Origin: Rhynochetos jubatus
Taxonomy: Eukaryota > Chordata > Aves > Eurypygiformes > Rhynochetidae
DNA length: 64,000 nt
NCBI GenBank assembly: GCA_027574665.1
Contig: CM050690.1
Span: 64,637,905-64,701,904, forward strand
Reading direction: 5' to 3'
Below are positions 12,801 through 26,300 of this stretch, one piece after another. The number at the start of each line of letters is the position of its first letter. Positions within the stretch are counted from its first letter, which is position 1. The notes below the pieces were generated by a model. That model did not search any database and had not been told where the DNA came from. It worked only from the letters and a program-made list of their open reading frames with translations. A program made the translations under genes and the position numbers.

Positions 12801-15800
12801 GGCCTGCTGCATCAGAGCCAATTATTACTTATGCAAAAAGCAATAATCATTTTTTTATTACTCATCACTATTTCCACAGTGTGTGTGGAAGTCATTAAAC
12901 GCTTTCTGCAAAAGGACTTTCTTTGGACGTTTTATTCCAGTCTTTACAAGGAGAAGCATCACCAAATTTAAGGGCCACTTTCCAGAGTCAGCATTACAAG
13001 AGTCTTGACAATGTTCTACAGACAGCTCTTACTGCTACTCCATTTTTTTGTACTGACTTCTATTTGAACAGAATACAGTCATTTTAGTCCACCATTAGGA
13101 TGTATTATGCAACTAAGTACCAACACAACACTGAGAGGGTAAAAAAAAATCAGTTTTATTCTCCACAGATAGTGAAACACAACCCTTTCACAAATGTCTC
13201 AGCAACCAAAGTGGTTCTGGCCGCTGAATGCAGCGTTAATTGTCACACTTTCTCCTCCCAAAGAATCGATACATCTACCTATTTTAGTGCACCTATATTG
13301 CAGGAGCCAAATTCTGTGCACCACAACCCCAGTTCGGCAATCAGTTTAATTTTATTTTATGAGCGGTATCACTGGAGACAAAAAGGGCTTCTTGTGCAGC
13401 TGAAGGTAGCATGGTCCAAATGCTCAGCATTGTGCAGAATTAAGAAACTACTAAGCAACAGGAACTATACACATATCGTGAACTGTAGGAGAATATGAAT
13501 CTCCTCTCCAAGACATCACATGAACAGTTCAAAGCCTGACACTTCCCAACCACCTTTATGTAGAAACCCTGTCTCTGAAGGTCATAAAAGAGTTCAGATC
13601 CAATTCACCAATAAAAGTTTCATAGACAAAGCTTTTATAAGGCATGATGGAGTTTTTTTTAGTGGATTAGACTCAGTATCACATACAGGTCACTGAAGAA
13701 CTGCTTATGCATAAATTATTCACAAAATAACTCCACAACATATGAGATTACAACAGAAAACTATACTGCCAGAGTTCTCTGTTACATGTCTCTCTCATAC
13801 ATCTATTTTACAACTCTCTTTGGAAGGGCTCTGCAGAGAAATATGCTGTATTTCCTCTTATTATTGTACTTACAAGTGCATATAACAATACAGGAAACAG
13901 TAACTTTATAAATTTCTTGATGAGTCACATTCAGTTTTCAAAGAAATTGAGAAATATATGATTGACATAAGCTTGGGGAAATGGGCTGCCAAGAGAACAG
14001 GAAAAGTGGTTTGGGCAATCATAGGCCAATCATGTTGAGACTCATGCTAAAAACCTGTGCCAGAGTTGTATAGAAGAATAAAGACATTGAGTTGTATTGA
14101 ACAGAAGATGCAATTCAGTATAATTTTACCAAACTTATTGGGTCACCCTAGTATGACCGCTGATAAAAATGTATAAAATAATGAAAGTGATTTTCTAGAG
14201 AATGGAAACTTAATAAACCTGTCCTGTTCAAAACTGCTGAAAGGCGTCTTCTGTGATGTCACAGGAAAAGCTGTTAAAAAAGCTGCAGAAAATGAATCAT
14301 GAGGGCAGGAGTCATAGAAATGGGCTGAAATTCAAACAATATGAAATGCCACACTGTGTACTTAGGTATGTCACTATACGTTAGAACCTCCTTAGCTGCA
14401 AACAACAGAAGAAGCAGACAGAGATGGCTGCTTGGGACTCACATCAGTAAAGTCATAGAGGACAAGAAGTAAGCTTTTTCAAGGCTGTGATGAAATTAAA
14501 AGGGATTATAGAACGTGGCTTCCTGTGACTGCAGGGATCAGCTCTCTGACCCAAGATTCCTTTCCAGAAACTGCATTTAATTCACACAGAAATTTACCAT
14601 TAAAGTTTAAATGCTTCCTCAAAAGTAAATGAGAGATGTTGGGCTGGGGAACCTCTGAAAAAATGCATCTGTAATAAGATGACTGTAATTGTTACTGCCA
14701 TTGAACATAAAAAGCCCATTTCTGGGCACAGATAAAGCAGCATGACTAGCTCACTGGTCCCATCTGCACAAAATTTGTGATGAAGTGACGGCACAGTACT
14801 GATAGCCAGATCCTCTGCACTGAGTAACACAAGAGCATCAGTGATCATTTTGATTATGGCCCTGCAAATACATTAGTACTCCTCCTGACAGAATTTTGGT
14901 CCCAGGTCTTCAGATCTAGATAACATTATCTGAACAAGAAATTTTCACATATGCATCTCTTCTTGGGGTAATAACACTTTTCCTTTTCAGTCCTTTGTGG
15001 TGACATAGAGCTAACCGACTGTTCTATATTTAGTTGCCAGACACAGGTTATAACCACCCCAAGGCTGTTTTAGACTTCTGAGTGCAATGACCCTGCAGAA
15101 ATCTAAAGTCAAACCAATGCTCTGGTTTTTCCTGTCAAGCTGGATGGTTTTTACTCGTGCGCTTAAATATTTTGCTAAGTCAGGCTTCAATGGAGGCCAG
15201 GATTGCAAATACATAACAACGGGTGCAGTGGGTCAGATCAAGCCACCACACTAACATCATGTCTCTGAGAGCGGTGAACACTGGGTAATACATACGAGAA
15301 CAGGGCAAGCACATATGACACCTGCTGCATCCATTCCCCACTGCAGGTCTTAGAGATTTCCGAAACACACAGAAGTAATTTTTCATTTATTAATCCTCAG
15401 AAGATCTCTTTTCCACTTATTTTTTCACTGTCCCGGTGAACTCATCTTACGTGCTCCATGGCACACTACCTCCCTTTTGTATATATAGCTGTAGAGCAAG
15501 ACACAGTCTGACGCATTCTGTAATTTGCAGTCATTACGTTTTTCACAGAAACTGCTGTACATCAGGTACAGATTACTCAGAAAACTTTCACTAAAAATAA
15601 AGCAAAGCCATTTTTAAGTCCTCAAGGTAGATAAAGTCAGATTTTCAAAGTTAGTGTGAATCAACATACCCCTGAATCTACGGTAGGTCCGAGACAACAG
15701 CTCTGATACCCTTTAAGGCAATTTAACAATCAGCATGGGAAACTTACCTTGGCAGAAAGATCTGCTCTGAGCGGGGAGTTTACCTGGAGTACTCTAAAAG

Positions 15801-16462
15801 AGAAGGGGCCTTCATACACCACTTACATGCATCTTACCCGGTGATTTATTTCCTTTTTTTCCCCCTACAGAATTGACAATGCTGCTTCTCAGATCCAAAT
15901 TAGGATAATTTGATCTCAGGGAGATTTTAGGAAAGGAGCCCCTTCAAAGTCAGCAGTAAGATGGGAAAAAGAGTGAGAAGTCAGTTTGCTAGTGACGAGA
16001 ACTGTAGGAAATTATAGAAGCATGCATTGTTGACCCATTTCAGCATCAATTTTTTAGAAAAGTGTGCAATGAATACATACAAAATACTGCAAAAAGTGAC
16101 ATTCCCCCATAAAAGTCTGAATGCTGGGTTACGCTTAATATTTCACATTTTAGAAGTTTCTCGTGTTTTAATTTCTCTCACAGATTCCAGAAGAGAGGTA
16201 CATATATTTGCAGGCACAGTTCTTCCCATTAAAGTTCTAATTAAATATATTTGCATTAACTGGCATTTTTATATTTCACTTTATGAAAGCAGCTCCAACA
16301 AACATCCCTTGTCATTAAAAATAAGAATTAAAAAAGTCATTCTCTAATCTGGTATTTTAATTTTAATCATGATGCATGCAGAAATATTTTTTAATTATTC
16401 TGTCACTCTTACCACATTTAAAATATGATCACCTCTAAACACTTACAATTACAAAGGGAATA

Positions 16463-16942
16463 TAGAATCATAGAATCACAGACCGGTTTGGGTTGGAAGG
16501 GACCTTAAAGATCATCTAGTTCCAACCCCCCTGCCATGGGCAGGGACACCCTCCCCTAGACCAGGTTGCTCAAAGCCTCATCCAGCCTGGCCTTGAACAC
16601 TTCCAGGGATGGGGCATCCACAGCTTCTCTGGGCAACCTGTGCCAGTGCCTGACCACCCTCATGGTAAAAAATTTCTTCCTTAGACGTAATCTAAATCTC
16701 CCTGCTTTCAGTTCATACCCGTTACCCCTTGTCCTGTCACAACAGGCCCTTTTAAAAGTGTGTGTCCCCCCACCCCACCCCAGGTTTCTTGTAGGCCCCC
16801 TTCAGGTACTGGAAGGTTCTACAAGGTCTCCCTGGAGCCTTCTCTTCTCCAGGCTGAACCAGCCCAACTCTCTCAGCCAATCCTCATAGCAGAGGGGCTC
16901 CAGCTCTCTGGTCATCTTTGTGGCCTCCTCCTGACTCACTCC
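16463..16942 (-). mobile_element. CR1 LINE 3' fragment
   Basis: A well-preserved 480-bp antisense CR1 copy starts at its tail (tagaatcatagaatcac) and runs inward through the 3' part to about 16942, where it is 5'-truncated. It matches the same segments of the 38.7 and 54.7 kb copies closely, so it is one of the younger ones here. A short C/A-rich insertion (cccccaccccacccc, about 16767-16783) interrupts the usual sequence. It lies in PDE8B intron 1 in the same orientation as the gene. Confidence 0.93.
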
Positions 16943-19900
16943 AAAATACATTTAGAAATTTTCAAAGGAAAACTAAAAGCAACTCCACACACAGTTCCTA
17001 TTTTTCTCTAGAGTGGGATCTTCATCTCTGGATTGGGAACTATCCTTCCAGCCAAGGAGGAGTCAGCTAGGAGCTTGCTCCCACTTGGCAACACCAAGAG
17101 AAGCTCTGTGGTGGCACAGGAATCCTCGTGGCAAAGCAGGAACTCTCTTTGCAGCCAGCCATCTTGGTGGAGTCCAAAGCCACAGCATTAAAGACATCAG
17201 GCCATCTCAGAACTTGGGAAACCTAAGTCTCAAATATACTTTGTTTATATCATATCAGAAAAAAAGTTTACCCTGTTTCCACATACAATAAAACATGATT
17301 TTGTAGTTACTTATTTTGTTATCAGATTAAGAAAGTGAAAATATGATGTTAGCATAGAAACCTTACCTATGTTCACAGCAAATAAGAACTATTCATCCAT
17401 TTCTCATGCATGCCAGCTACTTTAGTTGAGTTTTTCTTTCTTACATAAGACACTTGCTATAAATTGCAATGAAATTTTACATAGGTTCAAGTAACTAGAT
17501 TACAGTACAAGCACAGTAGTTTCATTGGTTCCTACGATAAATCATTTTATTATCACTGGAAGGCTAGTGAAGATGCTGTGACTGTATACAGAAATAGAAT
17601 AAATTCACCCTTCTTGGCAAGGATTTATAAGTGAGGTCTAGTAAAAAGACTAATTCTGAGAAAATTAAACAGCTGCAAGAGTGGTTATCTTAAGTAAGAT
17701 GGCTTGGTTTAATGATTGTCTGTGCTGCTGTTGAAAGGTAGACTGCAGACACTTCTGTCTGAGATTATTACTTATCACTGAAATGTGTACAGCATGAAGC
17801 AGTAGAGAAGTCTCCATGAATTTTTATGTACATCAGAACACGCAATTGACTGCCATTCACCTTACCTTTCTGCTGCTGAGAGTAATATCAGGTAAGCATT
17901 TCACTCATATGCTTCCTCATATGACTAGGTTCTCGACAAGAAACGTAACAACAAGAGATTGAGTAACAGTCTAATAATCCAATTTAAAACCTTGCCTGGC
18001 TTCTTCTGACTGATTTGGACTCAGATGTGAACCAAGTCAGAAACCGTATTTATTTAAAGATAGCTTCCTAAATTCTTCACCTTAGTGCTCCACTTCATCT
18101 TTTCCTTCAAAGGGCACGATTTCCCATTTTCATATGTGCTCACCGAACGCATCCGCAAGAATTAAACACAGACAGCTAAGCCAAATCTGTAACAACACAG
18201 AAGATGTTACGGCTGATGGTAAGAAAAATAAATAATCACTCACTTTATTTTTCACCCTGAATTTTGATCGAACAGTACAACCTCTACCAAAGATGCAAAG
18301 TACATCACTGCAAAAAGTAAAAAAATGAAGTCAGTTGCCAAATGAGGAAGAGCAGCAACACTGCAATCCCATTGGTGGAACCACTGGGCCTTTGTAGACC
18401 TGATCCTGTTGTCCAAGGCCACCTACTTGTCCTTTACAATTGTGCCACAACTGAGGTGTTTAGGCACCTGGTCAGGCCCCTTTGTACAAGGCTGGCTGTG
18501 TCTCAACAAGAACTATGACATCTCGGTCCTACGCTTCCAACTTCAAAAGCATACATCGCTGGGCTGCAGTTAGGTGTACTCAGTGCTGCCAGCTGCTGAA
18601 GCACGCCCCCAGTCTCCCACTGTGTGTTTGACAGCTGATGTCGCCGTAATCATTAGCCCTCAAGCTTTAGTAATTCAAAGTTGGTTTAGAACTGTTGTGT
18701 GTATTACTATGGTAATGTGCATTTGGACCTTCCAACCGACAGTTAGAAATTTCCCAGCTGGATCCTCCCACTCAGAAGAAAACTTTTATTTATTAGAAGT
18801 AAACTTTTTGAAGGGACAGCAAATCAGGTGGACATTTTTATAAAAATATAAACAGAATGCAAGACTGAACACATTAAGTTCTGATTGACTTGAAACATTT
18901 TTTCAGAATTTTGCCTTTGAAATACTTCTCTTGTTGAAGTGACACTTCAAATAAGCAGAAAATATGATTCCCACTAACTTCCCATCAGCATAAAAGTCAG
19001 TTGCCAAGCAAATTTCTGAGCAGACAAGCTGCAAAAGTTTGGAGGGAGTCTGGAGAGGTTGCACAGAAGACTATATTTCCTGTTTTAACACGTAATCCTG
19101 TGATTGGCAGCAATGAAAGTAATGTTTTAAGTCACACGTGTGCCATGATTTTCACCTGTCCATGGAATACATGCTGGTAGCAGAAAAGAAAATACGCCTA
19201 CTGTTGTCAGATACTCATCAGTTTTGACAATACATGGAATAGACAGATAGAACAGCTGTCCTCCAGAGGTAGAAAGAACGTAACCGATCATCAAAGAATG
19301 AATGAAGAGACTTTGCAGCTAGCAGACCCAGGATGTGAACCGTGACCAGAAAGAACGAAGAAGTCAACACAATTAAGAGTATCCTGCTTTGATCCTATTC
19401 TCAGCAATGACAATACCTCGTCAACTGGTCAAATGGGAGGAAAAAATAAATAACAACTAAAACTGGAGAGGAGATACCAGAGGATGGGTCACCCAACCTG
19501 CAGACAAGCGTACACAAAGTATGCACACAAACATACAAAAGGATCGCCCATCATCGAAAGAAGGCAGACTGTCCTCTTCGGTGATTCTATACTGAGTGAA
19601 AAATAAATATCCCATAAGAGATAGAAAGAGTGGCAGATTACAAAAGGGAGTGGTGGCAAGAAGCAGGGATGATACCGTCAAGTGATACAAATCTGGTATG
19701 TTGCATGCATGCCACGCCACTACCTCCTTCACTCATCCAGAAACGCTGAACACTTACTGGGGAGAGTTAGGAGCGAGGCTTTCAGAGAAGCAGCACTGCC
19801 CAGCCCAACTACTAGCTACAGATAAAATAACTAAGGGCTGTATAGGAGAGATGCTGCCAGCTGTTTTGATCTCTAACAGACCATTAACCAGAAGAGGAGT

Positions 19901-22900
19901 TATCAGCGCATAATCATTTATTTCTATTGAATTAAAAATAAATTGTGGGGAAATCTTCAGAAAATTTGGATAGTCTTTTGCCCATTGCTATCTTCCTGTC
20001 CAAAAAATGTCAATTCTTCATCTCCTTGATGTCAGTGGAGTCTTTCCAGGACCAAGATTTGCATCCTAACATATGAAGCTGTGACTTCTGAACGTGGCCA
20101 TTTTTACCTGACTGCATGTATGAATTGCACATTTCTGCACTGGGGCTGGAAGTGCAAAAAGGTACGAAGTTTTTTCTGTTGTAGCATTGCACACTGTATT
20201 GTATTTTAAGCTCTTCCATTAGATTTTGAAATAAAATGCTGTTCTTCCTTCAATGATAAGAAGTGATACACAAAAATTCAGAGTAGTTCTTGGTAAGCAC
20301 ATTAACAAATAATCACATTTATCTTCATGTTCTGGTATTCAGTTAGAAAGCTAGTTCTTTCACATGTTCTTACAATATGTATCCAAATTCAGAGTTAACC
20401 TGAGCTCCCTCCTGAAAGTTTCTGAAGTGCACAAAAGTTTATTGCTGCTCTTCATCACTCAGATATTCCTAAATCTGTCTGATGACAATGTAGAAGTAGC
20501 TCACAGACCAAACTCAAAGATAACCATTTATGTCTAGTATACATTTAACAACATCAGTAACACAATCTGACACACCTTGCAACTGTAAGCAAGTAAGTTG
20601 TCTCCATTTTCCTTCATTTTGTTCCGGTGGCTCCTGTGCAGCTGTAACAGGAGTTCCCAAATAAAACGTGGGTATGTTGAAGACATTCTTGGTTCAAATG
20701 CTGTTTAACATGCTATATGCTCCCCCCAGAAATGTGTATCATAACATACCAATTTGTAAACACGCCTGTATCTTAGACTCAGACAGGTAAACTGCATTAG
20801 GTATTGACAACAGAGAATAAAGGTGAGCATGGCAATTAAGGGTCATCAGGCAACGGTCTGCATTAACCATGGAGGAAACCAGTGTTCCCTGATGTGACTA
20901 AGCTGTGAGCTACAAAAGCTCAGAGGTCTTTTCCATTCCAAGCTATCTGTAGACTATTTGCAATCAAATGAAAACAACAATAGAGTTAACATGAAAGGAT
21001 GACCTTCAAGTTGTTGCTTTCAGCTGATTTTTCAAATCTAAGGCAAGACCACAGCTGTCTTACAGGTCTAAGGGGGGAAAAAAAATCCTTGATCTAAAAA
21101 TAATCTCTTCTATAAATCTGGTGGAACCGACGGAAATTATTCCCTTCTTTGAAGATGATTCATTACTGAACAAATTGAACTGTGGGAATGATCCCTAAGC
21201 CACTAAAATGCCAGAGGGCCAAAAAAGATCTGTATACGCATCAGCTGTTCTACTTAATGCGTATCTGCAAACAGACAACAAAGGAACCTTCTGAGTTGAT
21301 AGGGTAGGAAAAAACAAATAAATGTAAGCCTAAGTCTAAAACTGTTGGTTTTAACTATTTTTAAGAGAGTTTCTTGCCACCTGCCAGTTTTTCTTCCTGA
21401 ACTCTATAAGCATGTGTTGGGACAGAATGGTTGGTATTAGGACAAAACCCAGGAACACAGTGAAATACAATACTTTGTTCCACATATATTCATGAGGGTG
21501 CAAACCCCCAAGAGCAGCATACAGATCTAATTCACTGCAGGTTCTTACCAGAGGTCATGCAATATCCCCATGCTTTCTGGTTGAGTGTAGCAATAATCAG
21601 TCCTGCTAATTTTTGCTACTGATAATTTTATGATATTTCACTTTCTTAAACCTCTGGCTTCATGCCTGAAAGAAGAAGTCTGATATCTTTAACAAGAGAA
21701 TGCACAGGATCTAACTAAAAAATGATGACATTTTAAATACATTATTTTTAAGACTGGTACAACTCCTGTCTTGAGCTGGAGTCTTAACAATATCTATCAA
21801 ACACACGGTTTTCAATCTACTAACAGTGTGAGAAACAAGTTCTGTTGCTCACTCCAAGCCCACCTGAAAGACCAGAGTAGTAACAGGTAGCTCTGTCGAA
21901 ATGAGCAAACATGCCAGGATGAGCAAAGAAACTCTTGCACCAAATAAAGTGAAGACATTTATACAAAATCACTTTTCAAAGACAAAACTGCCATTAAGAT
22001 TAAATTCATTCCCATACACCAGAGCGTATTTTGGAGTGGTATTTCTTGTTTTGTTTTGGTGGGGGCTTTTCTTTCGGGTTTGGTATTTTTGTTGTTGTTT
22101 TGTTTTTTTAAGGGTGGATTTCTTTTCTACCCTTTTGTCAAAGCTCTCTTATGGACAACAAGACCCTCCCAGCAAGCTCCCTTTCTTGTCTTGTAGTAAA
22201 AGCACTGATTTAGGTACCAACATCCTGCCCCCAACTATTGTGACACTGCAGCAAACCAGCATGTTTTGAAAAACAGAAAAAACTCCACATGAAACTAAGA
22301 TTTTTTTTTTTTTCTTTCAAGAGTATAGCGCTTGCAGTGGCAAACTGACTGGTTATCAGTCTTCAATTTGCCCAGACAAATATTTGATACCTCTCTCCTG
22401 CTCTCAAATATTAAAACACATAGATCTGCTATTGTGATGGGTGGGAAATAAAAGCATAGACTACTAGGTGACTTGTATCAGCAGTGAATACATTACTACG
22501 ACTCTGAAACACAGAACACGATCTATGCATTTCCTGTTGCTGTGAAACTGATGTATAATTGAATTGTTTTAGAAACTCATTAAGACTACCACAAATAAAT
22601 TCCAGAAATAGGATGTTCAAGACAATTGCTACAATCCACAAAATTTCTTAGCACTGAATTGCAAGCTACGTTTTTCTTGTATTGCTAAAAGATCTGGACA
22701 GAAATCACTAGATTCAGACACCACATCTTCCCCAAGACATCCCAGAATCATTGGCACCCTGAGCCACCAACATAAATCTTTATTTCCCCAACATGCCTCT
22801 CTACCCACGTGCCCCTTTAGCCCCATTCCCTTTGGCTTAAGTCTCTGTCCTGGCCTCCTTCTGCCCATAACAGATGCTTCTTCCACAACCATACCAACTT

Positions 22901-23033
22901 AGGCTAGATTAATCACTTGCTTTTCACTTCAAAAATAATGTCTCACTCTGCTTAGCCCATCTCAGATCATCACTTCATCCACCTCTTCTCTAAACATCCT
23001 CTTCACCCTAGCTGACCTTTTTGATGTCTGCAG

Positions 23034-23330
23034 AAACCTTCAGAACAAAGACAGCCGAAGACTTCACAGGTTTCCTCCTGGCGCACCGTGGCCGCCATCC
23101 AGAACTCCGCAGCAATGGAAGCGCTGACTAGCAGCCGCATCCCCTTGCACCACATCCACGGCCCACGGCACCATGTCAACGAGACCGTAAGAAATCAAAA
23201 CTTCCGAGATGTCTTGGTACCCTGGCCCCCCTCACTTTGCGGTCTGAGGCAAAGCGAAGCAGCCTGAAACAAGGCTGTGCAAATGTTCAGCATGGCAGGT
23301 ACTTATATCCTCCGCGAGTCACAACACTGC
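23034..23330. other. Isolated CpG-rich patch in PDE8B intron 1
   Basis: A roughly 250-bp patch has many CpGs inside otherwise AT-rich intron. On the plus strand it is bounded by a good acceptor (ttgatgtctgcag, AG at 23032-23033) and a fair donor (ACC|GTAAGA, GT at 23187). The 153 bp between them are open in one frame, which stays open to a TGA beyond 23260. The minus strand also has an acceptor-like gttgtttcag-type site to the right. I do not recognise the peptide on either strand. It may be a cryptic exon, a small promoter, or a decayed GC-rich insertion. Confidence 0.3.
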
Positions 23331-26300
23331 CTGACACATGAACGCAGCTCTTGCCTCTGAACACACGTGAATGGTTTTATTCTGAAATGGAACACACCAC
23401 CTTTTCCTGAAAGTTTGTGTTGTTTCTCAAGGTGATTAAACAGCTGTTTAGGAAACAGCTTTCTTTGAGACAGGAGGTACTAGCGATTCATCAGGGCAGG
23501 CCTCTTAGGAATGGATGGATTTCTGGGATGTGATCTCAGAGCCAAGAGAAATCCACAATAGCCAACACTCCAGGAGGCAGGGACTCATGGAAGAACCTCT
23601 TCAGACTCTTTCAAAACAGAACTGAACTTGGGTTTCTCATGTCCAGACACCTCCCTAGCCACCACGTGACCATCTACCCTGGGGTCTCTGAGTTCCAAGA
23701 GGAATTGATTCGCTTTGGAAATGAACACAGTTAAAGTCTCATATTACCCTTCCTTTTCTAAAAGAGATCTCTTGGTTTTCTGGCTAGCACAATGGCTTGA
23801 TATTTTGCTTTCATAAATGGGCACAATGATGATTAAACATAGCTGCAGTAGAACGATGATAATTGACAACATTCAAGTTCACAGTGCCTTCAGACAGCTT
23901 TCCAAATCTGTGACAGGGAAGAAGAAGGCCTCTTTTGCTGTCTCTGTGGCAAAATGATTGACCTAAGAGAAAAGGGAAAATGGAATGCTGGAAGTAGCTC
24001 CAAAGTCAACTTCAGAGACCTCGTGCCCAGCTCTTCGTTTGATTAAGCTGATTTTTTAATAGCACGAAAATGTAGGCCACTGGTAACTATATCACTATTT
24101 TGATTAAAACAACAAAGTAATGAGACCCCACCCATCCAAATATAAACAAATACTTTGTAATGAAAACTAACATCTTACAGCTCTAGATGCAAACTGGCTA
24201 TGTCCTAGGCTGTTGAATAGCATGTTTGCTAATAGCTACACTGCTTCAAAACTCCCTCCTCCCCAGTTCAGCTCATTGCCTTACCTTGCAGTGGACATTA
24301 CTGACCCTCCTAATGCAGAATCTCTCAGCTAACTGTTGTTTTTTTGGATTCCTTATTTAATCACAATTCCATAATATCTATACACATGCTCACACTTGGC
24401 TGTATTCCCTGTGAATTCTGTGTGCTGGAGACCAGCGCAGCCCAGGCCTTTGCAATTCCTGCTCCAACCTTCCATGCTATGAAACCAACTTACATTGGTC
24501 CAGTTTTCCTGTCCTTTTAGAGAGAAAGCTGCCTCTTAAGATGGAGTATGAATCCAGGGCCAGAGATCAATTCATCGTAAATCCACATCAAAATGTGTTC
24601 TGTATTTTTAAAGTGAGTAACTCGCATAATTAAGAGCTTAATATTGAGACTGATACTAAAGTAGCCCCATTCAGCTGAGGGGCTTCTCAGAATAAATCTA
24701 AGATCTACCTTCTCTGTATTCAAGGTATGAAATATTTGGCAGTGGATGGCCAAATCAGTAGGTAGAGATATACAGGATTTTTTTTAACAGTTCTCCAGAG
24801 TAACTCTCTATCCACAGTCAGAGGTAAGCCAAAGGAACAGAATGTCTCTAGTACATTTTGTTCTTTTATAGCTGACAGTACAGGTGAGAAAGACATTTAT
24901 AAATTATTGAAAACTGAAGGCTGGGGCAGTGGTTGACACAAATGGTTGACCTGCAAGGGAAAATGAAGCTCATGAGCAAATGGACTAATGGTTCTTCCCA
25001 AGTGAAGAAAGTTACCTGCACTAGCCACTACCTCCAGAAGGCTGTGCAGCGTGCCATATTACTCAGAATTCATAACGTATCTCCAGACAGCACTTCTTCC
25101 ACACACAAAAGAAGAGGTGACTCAAGCTTCACAAGCCAAAAGCACCAGTGATTTGGGGGAGTCATGGGAGCTTCTATAGAATGAGCTCATTATACTTTAT
25201 GGCCTGTGAGAATTACCACTAAGAAGGTGCACTCAGCGAAGCAAGGGGTCAGTCAGCTGTTGGCTGATGACTCACTGGGCTAGAAACACACCTACTAAAC
25301 TAGGTCAGAGTGAGATAGTGCTATAGAACAGATCATCAGGTGGCAGTCATTACCGTAAGATCATGCCCTCAACCACAAAATGATGCACTTCAGACACACA
25401 TGCTGCGTTCCACAATGCTCCGTACCTTTATCTTTACATCAGTAAAGATGACTGTTGATTTCTGAAGCCATAATCCTGCTACCATTGACTTATTTTGAAG
25501 TCCACATAATATTGGGTTTGGTTACCATGACAACTCTCCCCAAAAAAAGTTAAACTCTGCTACACCATAGAACACTTCACATGCTATTTCCTAGCAACCA
25601 CACAGGTAAATACAGCATCTGCTGAAGGCAATTTTAGAAAAGTTACAAGTACATTAAAGATAATTCTACAAATTTCGCATACACCATGCATCTTTCACTC
25701 TGGGCTACACTGAAAAACCCCGTAACTGAGAGAAACTTGAAGTTTTCGGAACAATAAAAGGAGTGACCAACAGGCAGACAAGAAATACAGGCAGAGAATG
25801 ATCTACACGGAAAGTAAAGTACCCCAAGATCTGGCAGCAGTGCAGGTGATGCAAGAGGAAAATTTAATCCACGGCACGGTTTCTTTTCCACCTCTGGTAC
25901 CCCTTCACACCACTACTTACAAACTTTCATCAAATCTTACTCTCCTGAACTTGAAGTTTTGAGCAACAGAATTTTGAAGGAGTATACAGGTAATCCAAAA
26001 TGAGAGTACAGTTGTCACGCAAATAACAGGTCTGCCTTGCGCTATGAAGATTTTAATACGGAAAAAAAAAAAATCTACAACAAACAAAACGCCCAACTCT
26101 GCTTCTTTTTTGCATATAGGACCAAAGCTTATGAATGCCGCAACCGCTGGCTACATTAATCTGGCAAACTTACCGGGGAGAACACAGCATTTCAGAAATC
26201 AGTAGGCTCTAGAAACAATACTCCTTTTAACTTCTACAGGCGTTAGATATCATTACACAAAATTCAGGACTACTTCGCAGAACATTACCAAGTTATTGAG

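Noticed and set aside
13100-13498. 132-residue plus-strand open frame in PDE8B intron 1
   Set aside because: Peptide is unfamiliar and low in structure; no exon-like base composition.
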